A stretch of DNA of 23,716 bases from an uncultured Porphyromonas sp. (GCF_947254915.1 NZ_CAMYEZ010000013.1:1-23716); one strand, 5' to 3'; numbered from the stretch's first letter, positions 6,733 through 14,687 are shown. Notes: generated by a model not told the origin, from the letters alone. Program-made: numbers and translations.

Positions 6733-7182
6733 TTAATGTCTGATGCGTGTCCAGAAGTTTTGGCAGGGCAACTTATGGTCTAAGAAGAGTAGTTGCCCAG
6801 CACCATAGTCGACCATCATGCCCGACTCTCTCTGGCTAAAGGAGGGTGGCACCTTTCGCCCGACATGCCAAAGAATAGAACCAGTGCCCCACGGCATCTC
6901 TGCTAGCGGTGCGTCTTGCCATAGGATCAGCGCACGGTCGTAAGTAAGCGTCTCATCGTACTGCGTGACCAGCTGCGTAAGTGGCCACTGGTGGAGTAGC
7001 TGGAGGGCTAGTTGCTTCTGTTGATGATCCAGCATATGATCCAGATCGTGGAGCGCCACCCGATGCTCTGGGTAGTACGCTACACCACGCTGATCTAGGA
7101 CTAGCGTGATAAGCCGAAAGGCTGTCGGCGAGTGGACGCCATGTCCTAGCGAAGTCCACCAGCGCTGGAGAGGAGTTGCCAT
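6733..7182 (-). CDS. Short methyltransferase-like protein lacking the SAM-binding core
   Basis: 149 aa. Residues 13-22 (GHGVHSPTAF) match the N-terminal signature of a Bacteroidetes class I methyltransferase family whose members, as I recall, are about 230-260 aa. The end (LLFLDHKLPCQNFW, 131-144) also resembles the C-terminus of that family. No glycine-rich SAM-binding motif lies between them, so the central Rossmann core appears to be missing although the frame is open throughout. It may be a decayed enzyme, an internally deleted gene still expressed, or an unrelated small protein. The family assignment is from memory of the motif and is tentative. Confidence 0.6.
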   Translation of the reverse strand: MATPLQRWWTSLGHGVHSPTAFRLITLVLDQRGVAYYPEHRVALHDLDHMLDHQQKQLALQLLHQWPLTQLVTQYDETLTYDRALILWQDAPLAEMPWGTGSILWHVGRKVPPSFSQRESGMMVDYGAGQLLFLDHKLPCQNFWTRIRH

Positions 7183-7211
7183 CGTATGATCAGAAGATGA
7201 CCGTACTATAT

Positions 7212-7270
7212 AAATAGAGTCATGCGAAGACGAGCCAATGATCCATCAGCTTGCCTTCGCATGTCTATTT
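7212..7270 (-). terminator. Terminator of the MliC-like lipoprotein gene
   Basis: Arms 7212-7229 and 7255-7270 pair over 16 bp (AAATAGA plus CATGCGAAG) with a 2-nt bulge and a 25-nt loop. On the minus strand it follows the lipoprotein stop by 15 bp and runs into TCTATTTATATAG. The rest of this 103-bp gap shows no promoter match for the next gene. Confidence 0.65.
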
Positions 7271-7285
7271 CGTTATAAGCTAAGA

Positions 7286-7702
7286 TTACTCAGCTGCTGG
7301 AGCCTCGGTAGCAGGAGCCTCTACGACTAGAGCACCCTCGCAGAGCTGCTTGTCACCCTCGAAGAAGGTGAAAGTATCACCCTTCGTCCAGAAAGAGTGA
7401 CCATCCTCGCTCTCCCACTTAACACCGTCAGCGCTCTGAGCGTTCTTCATATCGTAGACAACGTTGCCCTCGACATCCTTGAGTGTTGCTGTCTCACGGT
7501 TCTCGCCAGTGACAGTCAGCTCAAAGTGCTGCTTGCCGTCAGCCGTAGCGTAGTTGAAGACCTCGGGCTCAGCAACTACAGGAGCCTCTGCGACGATAGC
7601 CGTAGAGTCCTCGGTGGTAGCCGTAGCGTCCTTCTTTTCCGTGTTACAAGCTACTAGTGCTAGACCAGCAGCTACGATTAGCATAAACTTTTTCATATTC
7701 AT
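7286..7702 (-). CDS. MliC-like lipoprotein
   Basis: 138 aa with a lipoprotein signal peptide and lipobox LVAC (lipidated C19). It has an acidic, Ala/Glu/Thr-rich linker (20-47) and a small beta domain (48-125). The domain pattern (FNYATADGK near 49-57, TATLKD, GVKWESEDGHSFWTKGD, QLCEG) resembles the MliC family of membrane-bound lysozyme inhibitors. One expected cysteine is replaced by T53 while C121 remains, so the family disulfide could not form. The C-terminal tail is again Ala/Glu/Pro-rich. The gene starts 40 bp after the FHS transporter and may be read from it. M3 (7696) is an alternative start. MliC membership is likely but not certain. Confidence 0.7.
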   Translation of the reverse strand: MNMKKFMLIVAAGLALVACNTEKKDATATTEDSTAIVAEAPVVAEPEVFNYATADGKQHFELTVTGENRETATLKDVEGNVVYDMKNAQSADGVKWESEDGHSFWTKGDTFTFFEGDKQLCEGALVVEAPATEAPAAE

Positions 7703-7742
7703 ATGATTGATTAAAGTGAATAGATCCGATTGATCACGCCTG

Positions 7743-9014
7743 CTACTCCTTAAAGCGGGAGCCCAGCAAAGCGTAGTAAAGCATGTACAGCTCGCCTCCG
7801 ACGACGAGGAGCCATGTATAGTGATACCCTCCGAGGAGGTCTGCTAGCACACTCTGGAGGAAGGGTAAGAGAGCCCCACCGATGAGTCCCATCAAGAGTA
7901 CACCAGAAGCTCTCGTGGCAAGGCTTCCTAGCCCCTTGAGAGCTAACGAATAAATAGCACCCCACATAACCGAGTGACAAAGTCCTACAGCGATGAGCCA
8001 GTAAGGCTGATTGGTCACGACGGCAATCAGAATAAGTATTGCAGAGAGGAGCGTTGTCACCCATAGTAGCTTGCGGTCAGTCACACGGCTGAGGAAACTA
8101 CTGACGAAGCGACCTACTAGCATAGCGCCCCAGTAGAGCGTTGCGTAGAGAGCGACCGTATTATAGCTCAGGCCTAGGTCGTCCTTACCATATAGGATGA
8201 TGTTGGCACCGATACAGACCTCGACACCGACGTAGCAGAAGAGTGCTATGCAGCCGAGCCGTACACGTGGTATGCGCCACACCGTCTTGAAGCTCACCTG
8301 GGCATCCTCGCCACTAGTCGTCCCCTCAATGTGCGGGACATGGAGTCGCTTGACCACGTAAGAGAGGACTAGCACGACGGCCATCAAGATCGTCATCGGC
8401 AGGACTACTTCTTGGATCTGTACGTCCTTGAGGTCAGCCACCCCGCCGAAGATGACCATCGAAACGAAGAGTGGCGCCAGCATAGTCATCGTTGAGTTGC
8501 CCACGCCTCCGATGTTTTGCCGTTGCACGGCAGATGTTCCTGGGACGGCACAAGCGATGAGATAGGGGTTGACCGATGACTGCATGAAGGTGATCCCAGC
8601 ACCGCAGACGAAGGAGCCGAGTAGGAAGATGAAGTAGCTCACTGGTAGCTGCACCGTCTCAGAGAGCGTGAGCCAAAGCGAGGTGTGCATGAAGAGCAGT
8701 GCCGATAGGATAAAGAGTAGGATCCCTCCTGCTAGCAAAAGCAGTCCTCTGACGATCGTCATCTTGTAGCCGTTTCGCTCCACAAAGCGTGCGGAGACGG
8801 GACCCAGCACCAGGTATGAGAGGAAGAAGGCGAAAATCAGTAGCGTCGTAAAGCTATTGGTCCAGGCTCCTGCGGAGTGCAGATAGGCGCTCTGAATAGG
8901 TGCTTGGAATTGCTGATTGATGCTCGTGATGAAGCCGATGACGGTCATCATGATTACCATAGTTATAAAGGGACCGAGATAGTTTGACTTGGTACCTATC
9001 GATGGGGTTGGCAT
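7743..9014 (-). CDS. FHS-family (fucose/glucose-galactose type) MFS sugar transporter
   Basis: 423 aa, about 12 hydrophobic segments. Family-like sequence is seen in TM1 (VIGFITSINQQFQAPIQSAY), the loop after TM2 (GPVSARFVERNGYK) and the TM5 region (GAGITFMQSSVNPYLIA), followed by a segment parallel to the FucP/GluP family. This suggests proton-coupled uptake of a hexose or deoxyhexose across the inner membrane. The substrate cannot be named from sequence. A fucose link to gmd-fcl would be tempting but the loci are 5.5 kb apart and those enzymes use GDP-mannose. It has its own promoter directly downstream of the pnp terminator. Confidence 0.88.
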   Translation of the reverse strand: MPTPSIGTKSNYLGPFITMVIMMTVIGFITSINQQFQAPIQSAYLHSAGAWTNSFTTLLIFAFFLSYLVLGPVSARFVERNGYKMTIVRGLLLLAGGILLFILSALLFMHTSLWLTLSETVQLPVSYFIFLLGSFVCGAGITFMQSSVNPYLIACAVPGTSAVQRQNIGGVGNSTMTMLAPLFVSMVIFGGVADLKDVQIQEVVLPMTILMAVVLVLSYVVKRLHVPHIEGTTSGEDAQVSFKTVWRIPRVRLGCIALFCYVGVEVCIGANIILYGKDDLGLSYNTVALYATLYWGAMLVGRFVSSFLSRVTDRKLLWVTTLLSAILILIAVVTNQPYWLIAVGLCHSVMWGAIYSLALKGLGSLATRASGVLLMGLIGGALLPFLQSVLADLLGGYHYTWLLVVGGELYMLYYALLGSRFKE

Positions 9015-9039
9015 ACAAACTTGCTTGTCTAATCCGCTG

Positions 9040-9047
9040 CAAAGTTA
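9040..9047 (-). promoter_or_regulatory. Promoter -7 element of the FHS transporter
   Basis: On the minus strand this reads TAACTTTG, matching TAnnTTTG, 25 bp before the ATG. The T-tract of the upstream hairpin lies in its -33 to -7 spacer. Confidence 0.7.
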
Positions 9048-9051
9048 TAGA

Positions 9052-9136
9052 AAAAGAAATCACCAACCACAACTTTCGCTCACAATATGCTGGTAGCAGA
9101 GGTAGCGAAAGACTCTTGAGGTTGGTGACTTCTTTT
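9052..9136 (-). terminator. Two-tier hairpin terminator after pnp
   Basis: Outer arms 9052-9068 and 9120-9136 pair over 17 bp with one mismatch. Inner arms 9073-9080 (CTTTCGCT) and 9104-9111 (AGCGAAAG) are perfect. On the minus strand the structure is followed by TTTCTTTTTC. It lies 60 bp after the pnp stop. Confidence 0.8.
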
Positions 9137-9196
9137 ATTTTAGTCCTACTAGAGCGCTATGTATGGTAGTAGCACAGCGACTCTAGTCTTTATTGT

Positions 9197-11407
9197 CTAG
9201 TCGTCATGACGCTCACGACGGGGACGGCGCTCACGGCGCTCGCCATCATCACGACGCTCACGACGTGGACGACGCTCAGGCTCTACATAGCCCTCGGGCT
9301 TAGGTAGGAGTACCTTGTGAGAGAGGCTAAACTTGCCCGTCTTGGGGTCGATCTCGATGAGCTTGACATCGATCGTGTCGCCCTCCTTGAGACCTGTCTC
9401 CTCAATCGTAGCAAAGCGCTTCCAGTCTATCTCGCTGATGTGGAGTAGTCCATCCTTGCCTGGCATAAACTGTACGAAGCAACCGTAAGGCATCACTGAG
9501 GAGACGGTACCCTTGTACACCTCGCCCACCTCTGGGGTAGCGACGATGCCACGTACCATAGCCAGAGCAGCATCGAGAGACTCCTTGTTGGAGCTACTGA
9601 TCTCAACGATACCGTAGTTGTCCACCTCTTCAATGTTGACCGTGGCGCCACTCTTCTCCTGGATACCCTGGATGATCTTACCGCCCGGGCCAATAACCGC
9701 TCCGATGAACTCCTTGCCGATGCGGAGCGTCTCAATGCGTGGTGCATGAGGCTTCATATCAGGACGAGCCTCAGGCTGTGCTTCCTCGATCTTGTTTAGG
9801 ATGTGGAGGCGACCAGCCTTAGCCTGTGCCAAAGCCTTTGCTAAGATCTCATAGCTCAGACCATCCACCTTGATATCCATCTGCGTAGCGGTGATACCGT
9901 CACGCGTACCCGTTACCTTAAAGTCCATATCGCCGAGGTGATCCTCGTCGCCTAGGATGTCGGAGAGGATAGCGTAGTTGGTACCCTTGTTCTCGCTGAT
10001 GAGACCCATAGCGATACCAGAGACCGGCTTCTTCATCTGGACACCCGCATCACGTAGAGCGAGCGTACCAGCACAAACCGTTGCCATAGAGGAGGAACCG
10101 TTGGACTCAAGGATGTCGCTCATCACGCGGATCACGTAAGGATAGTCCTCAGGGATCATACGCTTGAGTGCACGGTGTGCCAAGTTTCCGTGACCTATCT
10201 CACGACGGCTGATGCCACGCGAAGCTTTTGCCTCGCCTGTAGAGAAGGGTGGAAAGTTGTAGTGTAGGAGGAAGCGCTCCTTGCCGTAGTTGAGCACATC
10301 GTCAACCAGCTTCTCATCGCTCTTGGTGCCGAGCGTTACAGTAGATAGTGACTGCGTCTCACCACGTGTGAAGATAGCCGATCCGTGAGGACCAGGCAGG
10401 CAGTCGGTCTCGATCCAGATAGGACGTATCTCGTCGGTGCGACGACCATCGAGACGCTTGCCCTCGTCGAGGATCATACGACGCATAGCCGCCTTCTCCA
10501 TATCGTGGTAGTAGCGGTCTATGATCATGCCCTTCTCCTCGAGCTCCTCTTCGGCAAACTGTGCCTTGAACTCCTCAACGATCGCTGCAAAAGCGTCTCC
10601 ACGAGCATGCTTGTCGGTGCCAGCCGTAGCCACCTTGTAGATCTTATCGTAGAGCTCACGCTGCATACGCTCACGTAACTCCTCGTCCTGCTCCTCAGCA
10701 GGATACTCACGCTTGACCATCTTACCGACAGCCTCCGAGAGCTCTAGCTGAGCCTGGCACTGTACCTTGATAGCCTCGTGAGCCACCTTGATAGCCTCAA
10801 GCATCTCCTCTTCCTGGACCTCTTCCATCTCGCCCTCGACCATCATAATGTTGTCAAGCGTTGCTGCGACCATCAGGTCAATGTCCGCATGCTCTAGCTG
10901 CTCGAAGGTTGGATTGATGACAAACTCGCCATCTACACGAGCTACGCGCACCTCACTGATAGGACCTCCGAAAGGAATGTCAGAGACAGCCAGCGCTGCC
11001 GAAGCTGCTAGTCCAGCGAGTGCGTCAGGCATATCAACACCATCAGAGGAGAAGAGGATAATGTTCACATAAACCTCTGCGTGATAGTCATCGGGGAAGA
11101 GTGGACGCAGTGCGCGATCCACTAGGCGACAGGTTAATATCTCATAGTCTGAGGCGCGTCCCTCACGGCGTGTGAAGCCTCCGGGGAAGCGACCTATGGC
11201 TGAAAACTTCTCTTTGTACTCTACCTGCAGTGGCATAAAGTCCACATCGGGCTTAGCCTCCTTGGCAGCCGTCACAGCTGCGAGTAGTACGGTAGAGCCC
11301 ATGGTTACGGTGACAGCACCGTCGGCTTGCTTAGCAAGCTTGCCCGTCTCGATGGTGATCGTACGACCATCAGGGAGGGTGATTGTTTTGTTGACCGGAT
11401 TGATCAT
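9197..11407 (-). CDS. pnp: Polyribonucleotide nucleotidyltransferase (PNPase)
   Basis: 736 aa. 3'-to-5' phosphorolytic exoribonuclease that degrades mRNA, usually as a trimer. Seen in order: RNase PH domain 1 (FTRREGRASDYEILTCRLVD), helical linker, RNase PH domain 2 (GPHGSAIFTRGETQSL), KH domain with IGPGGK near 571-576, and S1 domain at about 624-695 (GEVYKGTVSSVMPYGCFVQF). A final Arg/Asp/Glu-rich tail (about 711-736) may add RNA affinity. The frame is open to 11497, but the start at 11407 (MINPVNKTI) is preferred because the longer version would read through the leader and promoter at 11461-11468. Confidence 0.97.
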   Translation of the reverse strand: MINPVNKTITLPDGRTITIETGKLAKQADGAVTVTMGSTVLLAAVTAAKEAKPDVDFMPLQVEYKEKFSAIGRFPGGFTRREGRASDYEILTCRLVDRALRPLFPDDYHAEVYVNIILFSSDGVDMPDALAGLAASAALAVSDIPFGGPISEVRVARVDGEFVINPTFEQLEHADIDLMVAATLDNIMMVEGEMEEVQEEEMLEAIKVAHEAIKVQCQAQLELSEAVGKMVKREYPAEEQDEELRERMQRELYDKIYKVATAGTDKHARGDAFAAIVEEFKAQFAEEELEEKGMIIDRYYHDMEKAAMRRMILDEGKRLDGRRTDEIRPIWIETDCLPGPHGSAIFTRGETQSLSTVTLGTKSDEKLVDDVLNYGKERFLLHYNFPPFSTGEAKASRGISRREIGHGNLAHRALKRMIPEDYPYVIRVMSDILESNGSSSMATVCAGTLALRDAGVQMKKPVSGIAMGLISENKGTNYAILSDILGDEDHLGDMDFKVTGTRDGITATQMDIKVDGLSYEILAKALAQAKAGRLHILNKIEEAQPEARPDMKPHAPRIETLRIGKEFIGAVIGPGGKIIQGIQEKSGATVNIEEVDNYGIVEISSSNKESLDAALAMVRGIVATPEVGEVYKGTVSSVMPYGCFVQFMPGKDGLLHISEIDWKRFATIEETGLKEGDTIDVKLIEIDPKTGKFSLSHKVLLPKPEGYVEPERRPRRERRDDGERRERRPRRERHDD

Positions 11408-11460
11408 AAAAATCGTCTGATTACTTAGTTCTATTTGTCTTATACCTCGGTAAAATCGTC

Positions 11461-11494
11461 CAAAGTTACGAAAACTAAAGCAGATAGCAACAAA
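11461..11494 (-). promoter_or_regulatory. Promoter of pnp
   Basis: The minus strand has TAACTTTG (11461-11468) as the -7 element. A TTG (11488-11490) lies 19 bp upstream, or a TTTG (11491-11494) 22 bp upstream, as a -33 element. The predicted leader is about 45-50 nt. Confidence 0.7.
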
Positions 11495-11551
11495 CACCCC
11501 AACATCTCAACTCCGCAAATCTCACGAGCCGTGCGTCCGACCGCAAACGAC

Positions 11552-11679
11552 GAGACGTGTAACGGCTGTAGGGACGCACGATCTGTGCGTCCGTCCCCGT
11601 TAAAACCAACGGTCGCTGTAACCTTTGACACAACGGACGTCCTCCCACTAAACACTTCCGAGCGTCCCTACAACCGTTA
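11552..11679. repeat. MITE-like repeat B1
   Basis: Terminal inverted repeats 11560-11577 and 11662-11679 (18 bp, one mismatch; core GTAGGGACGC/GCGTCCCTAC). Internal perfect hairpin 11572-11592 (GGACGCAC/GTGCGTCC). The 104-bp core 11568-11671 is nearly 90 percent identical by hand to the reverse complement of 18087-18188. No transposase or coding capacity, so it is a non-autonomous element. It lies about 90 bp upstream of the pnp -7 element. Confidence 0.8.
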
Positions 11680-11686
11680 CTTGTCC

Positions 11687-11722
11687 GATAGCTCCGATCC
11701 CTCCGATACCTCCGACTCCTCT
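11687..11722 (+). repeat. Four 9-bp tandem repeats
   Basis: Units 11687-11695, 11696-11704, 11705-11713 and 11714-11722 follow GATNNCTCC, the last one degenerate. They lie between B1 and A3. Confidence 0.6.
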
Positions 11723-11742
11723 GATCAAAGAAATCACCCATT

Positions 11743-11904
11743 CCCTCGGGAAGGATTTTTGAATCTCCAGGGAGGAAAGAGAGAATTCTTCGGAACTTCG
11801 AAATCTTTCTTCCGAAGTTTCATTTCATTCTTCCGAACTTTTATTTCGCCCCTCCGTGGGGAATTTTCGTTTCCTCACTGGATATCTCCGATTTCCTCAG
11901 GAGG
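11743..11904 (+). repeat. Dispersed hairpin repeat A3
   Basis: The core of three 21-bp units (11785-11805, 11806-11826, 11827-11847) has the same unit length, number and orientation as A1. The flanking arms are swapped: its left arm (CTCCAGGGAGGAAA) matches the reverse complement of the right arm of A1, and the reverse. The ~110-bp tail of A1/A2 is absent. It lies downstream of the EEP-family gene and may help end its transcript. Outside B1, the 9-bp repeats and A3, nothing else is seen in the 566-bp gap. Confidence 0.75.
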
Positions 11905-11973
11905 CGTGCACCTTTACAACGGGTTGCTTGTCTCATCGGAGCCTTGATTTGCGAAGTCTAGCAAACCGCTCCA

Positions 11974-13152
11974 TTACTTTAACTTGAAGTAACAGATGAT
12001 CGGCTTGTGATCCGAGATGTTGACGGATCGATCCACGTGGGCAGCTCGCGCTACGATCTGGTCGCTGTAGAGCATGTGGTCGATACGCACACCGATGAGC
12101 GACTTGAAGTAGTAGCTGTAGTTGGTACCTCGCCCAGTGGTCGCAATCGCATCGTGCAGACCAGCCGAGAGACGGTGATGCGTGTAGGAGATAGGCGTAT
12201 CGTTGAAGTCTCCGCAGACCAGCAGGTAGGGCGACTCCTGATAGTTGATGTCCTGATAGATCTGCTCGACCTGCTGAGCACGATGCTTGAAGGCGGGCGA
12301 AAAGCGCCCCCCGACAGCTTGCGTGAAGCCCTTAGGATTGACTTCCTGCGCTAACTGAAAGTAGTGCGCCTGCTCCTCTTTTGTAAATCCAAAAGACTCA
12401 AGGTGTAGGTTGTACAAGACCAATTTCTTCTCCCCAACGAGGATCGTAAAGACCGCTCCCCCATTGAACTTCGAGTGTAGATCGATGGGGCGCGTCGACA
12501 GGATAGGATACTTAGAGAGTACTATGAGACGACTGCCGTGATCCTTGACCGCATAGGCCGAGCTGTAGTAGGGATAGTCGCTCAGGGTGTGGCGCAGACT
12601 GCGCTCCGACATATACTTTGACTTGTTGGAGCTGAGCCATGCTTCCTGCAGACAGATGATATCGGCATCGCTCTTAGCCAGGTAGTCCGTGGTGGCGTGC
12701 TGATCGTGTGCCCCTAGCTTGGTAAACTGAAAGGCATTCGCATTGAGACTCACTACCTTGATCCAATTCTCACGATCTATCGGAGGCGTCTGGCGTGCTC
12801 GTAGCGGAGCGTACAGCAGGAGCGTCGGCAGGGATAAGAGGAGCATGACCGTATTGATCGCAGCGCGACTCCAGGCTCGGATGATAAACCAATAGATCGC
12901 CTGCAATACGACTAGAGCGAAGAGCAGAGGAAAGAGCAATCCCAGATAAGCCGAGAGGATAATGGTCATCGGCGAAATGTAGCGACTCAGCAAGGAGCCC
13001 GCAAAGAGCAACAATAGGAGCAGATTACCAAAGGAGACGAAGGTATGCCAGAAGCCACGGATCATTCCCCAGAGGGTGCGAGGCTTCTTTGAGCTTTGCG
13101 AGCTCGTCTTACGAGGTGCGGGGCAAGGTGTGGTGCTATCCATAGTGTGCAT
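11974..13152 (-). CDS. Membrane-anchored endonuclease/exonuclease/phosphatase (EEP) family protein
   Basis: 392 aa from the chosen start. An N-terminal basic stretch and about three hydrophobic segments (roughly 41-57, 63-92, 100-115) are followed by an EEP domain (131-392). Metal and catalytic motifs are intact: SLNAN (135-139), ICLQEAW with E170, LYNLHLES with H250, CGDFNDT with D315 and N317, RIDH (357-360) and SDH (380-382). The substrate (nucleic acid, phospholipid or phosphoinositide-like) cannot be told. The frame is open to 13182, overlapping the rhomboid stop. The ATG at 13152 starts 2 bp after that stop and is preferred; 13143 is also possible. It is last in the lptD-rhomboid-rhomboid-EEP block. 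Confidence 0.87.
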   Translation of the reverse strand: MHTMDSTTPCPAPRKTSSQSSKKPRTLWGMIRGFWHTFVSFGNLLLLLLFAGSLLSRYISPMTIILSAYLGLLFPLLFALVVLQAIYWFIIRAWSRAAINTVMLLLSLPTLLLYAPLRARQTPPIDRENWIKVVSLNANAFQFTKLGAHDQHATTDYLAKSDADIICLQEAWLSSNKSKYMSERSLRHTLSDYPYYSSAYAVKDHGSRLIVLSKYPILSTRPIDLHSKFNGGAVFTILVGEKKLVLYNLHLESFGFTKEEQAHYFQLAQEVNPKGFTQAVGGRFSPAFKHRAQQVEQIYQDINYQESPYLLVCGDFNDTPISYTHHRLSAGLHDAIATTGRGTNYSYYFKSLIGVRIDHMLYSDQIVARAAHVDRSVNISDHKPIICYFKLK

Positions 13153-13154
13153 GA

Positions 13155-13961
13155 CTAGTTGTGCCCCGACTGGTCGAGCCACTGATTATTGTGCTCAATG
13201 AGCTGCTCTCGCTCCTCATCGGATAGACTCTGATAGCCCGACTGCTGCACCTTATCTAAGAGCTGCTGGTAGCGTGCTGTCTGGGCATCTTGTCGCTTCT
13301 CTTGCTGTCGTGCCGAGCGTTGTCGCCGACGATGGTACAGTCCCAAGCCACAGCCCCACAAGACCCCAGCCAGGTGAGCAATCAGTCCGCCTACATTGTA
13401 CCCGCCATAGGCGAGCAGTAGGAGGAGAAAGACGAATAGTCCCACCTGCCATACACGAAGCGAACCGATCAATGGTAAGGGCGTCTCCTCACGAGGAGCA
13501 GCTCCCACCATATAGCCTACGAGGGCTATGACCGATGCAGAAGCTCCCACGAGGGGCAACCCAAGCAGAATCACCCCACCAGCACGTAGCATCGAGGTGC
13601 AGAGTACGAAGGCTATCCCACCTACGACCGCTCCCCCGAGATAGCTCCAGACGAACTGTCGCCATCCACTGTGACGAAGCTGCATCTCGCCAAAGAGCCA
13701 GAGCAGGAGCAGGTTGAGCAGTAGATGCAGACCACTATTGTGCAGGAGCGTGTAGGTGACGATCGTCCAGGGGCGACGCCACAGAGCCTCCATAGAGCAG
13801 GAGAGGTAGAGCTGGTCCACCACCCCACGCGTCCACCGAGTGGGCAGTGGCGAGGGTAGCTGGCGAACGATGAAGTCCACCAACCAGAGGGTTACCAGTA
13901 GGAGCGTGATGCCCCAGAGCAGCCGCCGATTAGTAGTATCTATACGTTTCTCCTGAAGCAT
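13155..13961 (-). CDS. Rhomboid intramembrane serine protease (second copy)
   Basis: 268 aa, about six hydrophobic segments. Motifs seen: HNSGLHLLLN (H74, H79, N83), the serine motif GASAS with S141, and catalytic H196 in IAHLAG. A cytosolic tail (about 210-268) is basic and then contains LLDKVQQSGYQSLSDEEREQ, a motif found at the C-terminus of many Bacteroidetes rhomboids. It should cleave transmembrane substrates within the inner membrane. Its start overlaps the preceding rhomboid gene by 32 bp, so the two are co-transcribed and probably translationally coupled. Confidence 0.92.
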   Translation of the reverse strand: MLQEKRIDTTNRRLLWGITLLLVTLWLVDFIVRQLPSPLPTRWTRGVVDQLYLSCSMEALWRRPWTIVTYTLLHNSGLHLLLNLLLLWLFGEMQLRHSGWRQFVWSYLGGAVVGGIAFVLCTSMLRAGGVILLGLPLVGASASVIALVGYMVGAAPREETPLPLIGSLRVWQVGLFVFLLLLLAYGGYNVGGLIAHLAGVLWGCGLGLYHRRRQRSARQQEKRQDAQTARYQQLLDKVQQSGYQSLSDEEREQLIEHNNQWLDQSGHN

Positions 13962-14652
13962 TGTACAGCTTGCCTTGCTTACGCCATAGTAGTATGAGGA
14001 GCATACCGCCTAGCATACCGCCTAGATGGGCAAAGTGCGCCACGTCACTCTCTATATTAGCCACACCGAGGAAGAGTTCGATCACGCCGTAGCCGATCAC
14101 AAAGTACTTAGCCTTGATCGGTATGGGGATGAAGAAGAGGTAGATCGCTGCATTGGGGTAGAGCCAGCCGAAGGCGAGCAGGAGTCCAAAGACAGCTCCC
14201 GAAGCGCCTATCGTTAGGAGTTGATTGATAAAGAACCTCGTAGCCATGCGGGTACCATCGGGGAAGGCAATCACACCATAGCCCGCCACCTCTCGAACGG
14301 TCGTCAAGCCCCAGACGAGCTCCTGCGAGAGTGCTGCGGTCAGTCCGCAGACTAGGTAGAAGAGCAGGTACCGCTTAGCACCCCAAGTGCGCTCGATGGT
14401 CGTGCCAAACATAAAGAGCGCAAACATATTGAAGAAGAGGTGCGTGAAGCTCCCGTGAAGGAACATACAGGTCAGTGGTTGCCAGATGTGAAAGTCCTGA
14501 GCCGTCACGTAGTGCAGCCCGAGGAGTCCCGTCAGGTCAATGCCCACACGGGGCAGTACCTGCTGAGCTAGATAGCAAAGCACGTTAATGATGAGCAGGT
14601 TGAGCGTCACGGGCGGGATCTGTATCCGACGGTTTGTATCAAATGAGTGCAT
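13930..14652 (-). CDS. Rhomboid intramembrane serine protease (first copy)
   Basis: 240 aa from the chosen start. Motifs: HGSFTHLFFN (H66, H71, N75), ERTWGAKRY after it, catalytic S151 in GASGA, and catalytic H209 in AHLGG. Both catalytic residues are present, so it should be active. The frame is open to 14736, but that start would overlap the end of lptD. The ATG at 14652 (MHSFDTNRR) lies 35 bp after the lptD stop and gives a normal rhomboid N-terminus. It has no long C-terminal tail, unlike the second copy, and the two are divergent outside the motifs. Confidence 0.93.
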   Translation of the reverse strand: MHSFDTNRRIQIPPVTLNLLIINVLCYLAQQVLPRVGIDLTGLLGLHYVTAQDFHIWQPLTCMFLHGSFTHLFFNMFALFMFGTTIERTWGAKRYLLFYLVCGLTAALSQELVWGLTTVREVAGYGVIAFPDGTRMATRFFINQLLTIGASGAVFGLLLAFGWLYPNAAIYLFFIPIPIKAKYFVIGYGVIELFLGVANIESDVAHFAHLGGMLGGMLLILLWRKQGKLYNASGETYRYY

Positions 14653-14687
14653 AGCGTTATCGTCTAATCGTTGCGTTGTGTAGAGGG

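Noticed and set aside
7212..7270. Small RNA or tRNA in the gap before the methyltransferase-like gene
   Set aside because: The fold is a single long hairpin placed as a terminator, with no cloverleaf or promoter.
11408..11497. 30-residue N-terminal extension of pnp
   Set aside because: It would cover the leader and the -7 promoter element. The PNPase family starts close to MINPVNKTI.
11435..11947. 170-aa open frame on the plus strand in the pnp-EEP gap
   Set aside because: It runs through the pnp promoter, B1, the 9-bp repeats and A3. Its Ser-Asp repeats come from the 9-bp unit, and there is no recognisable domain.
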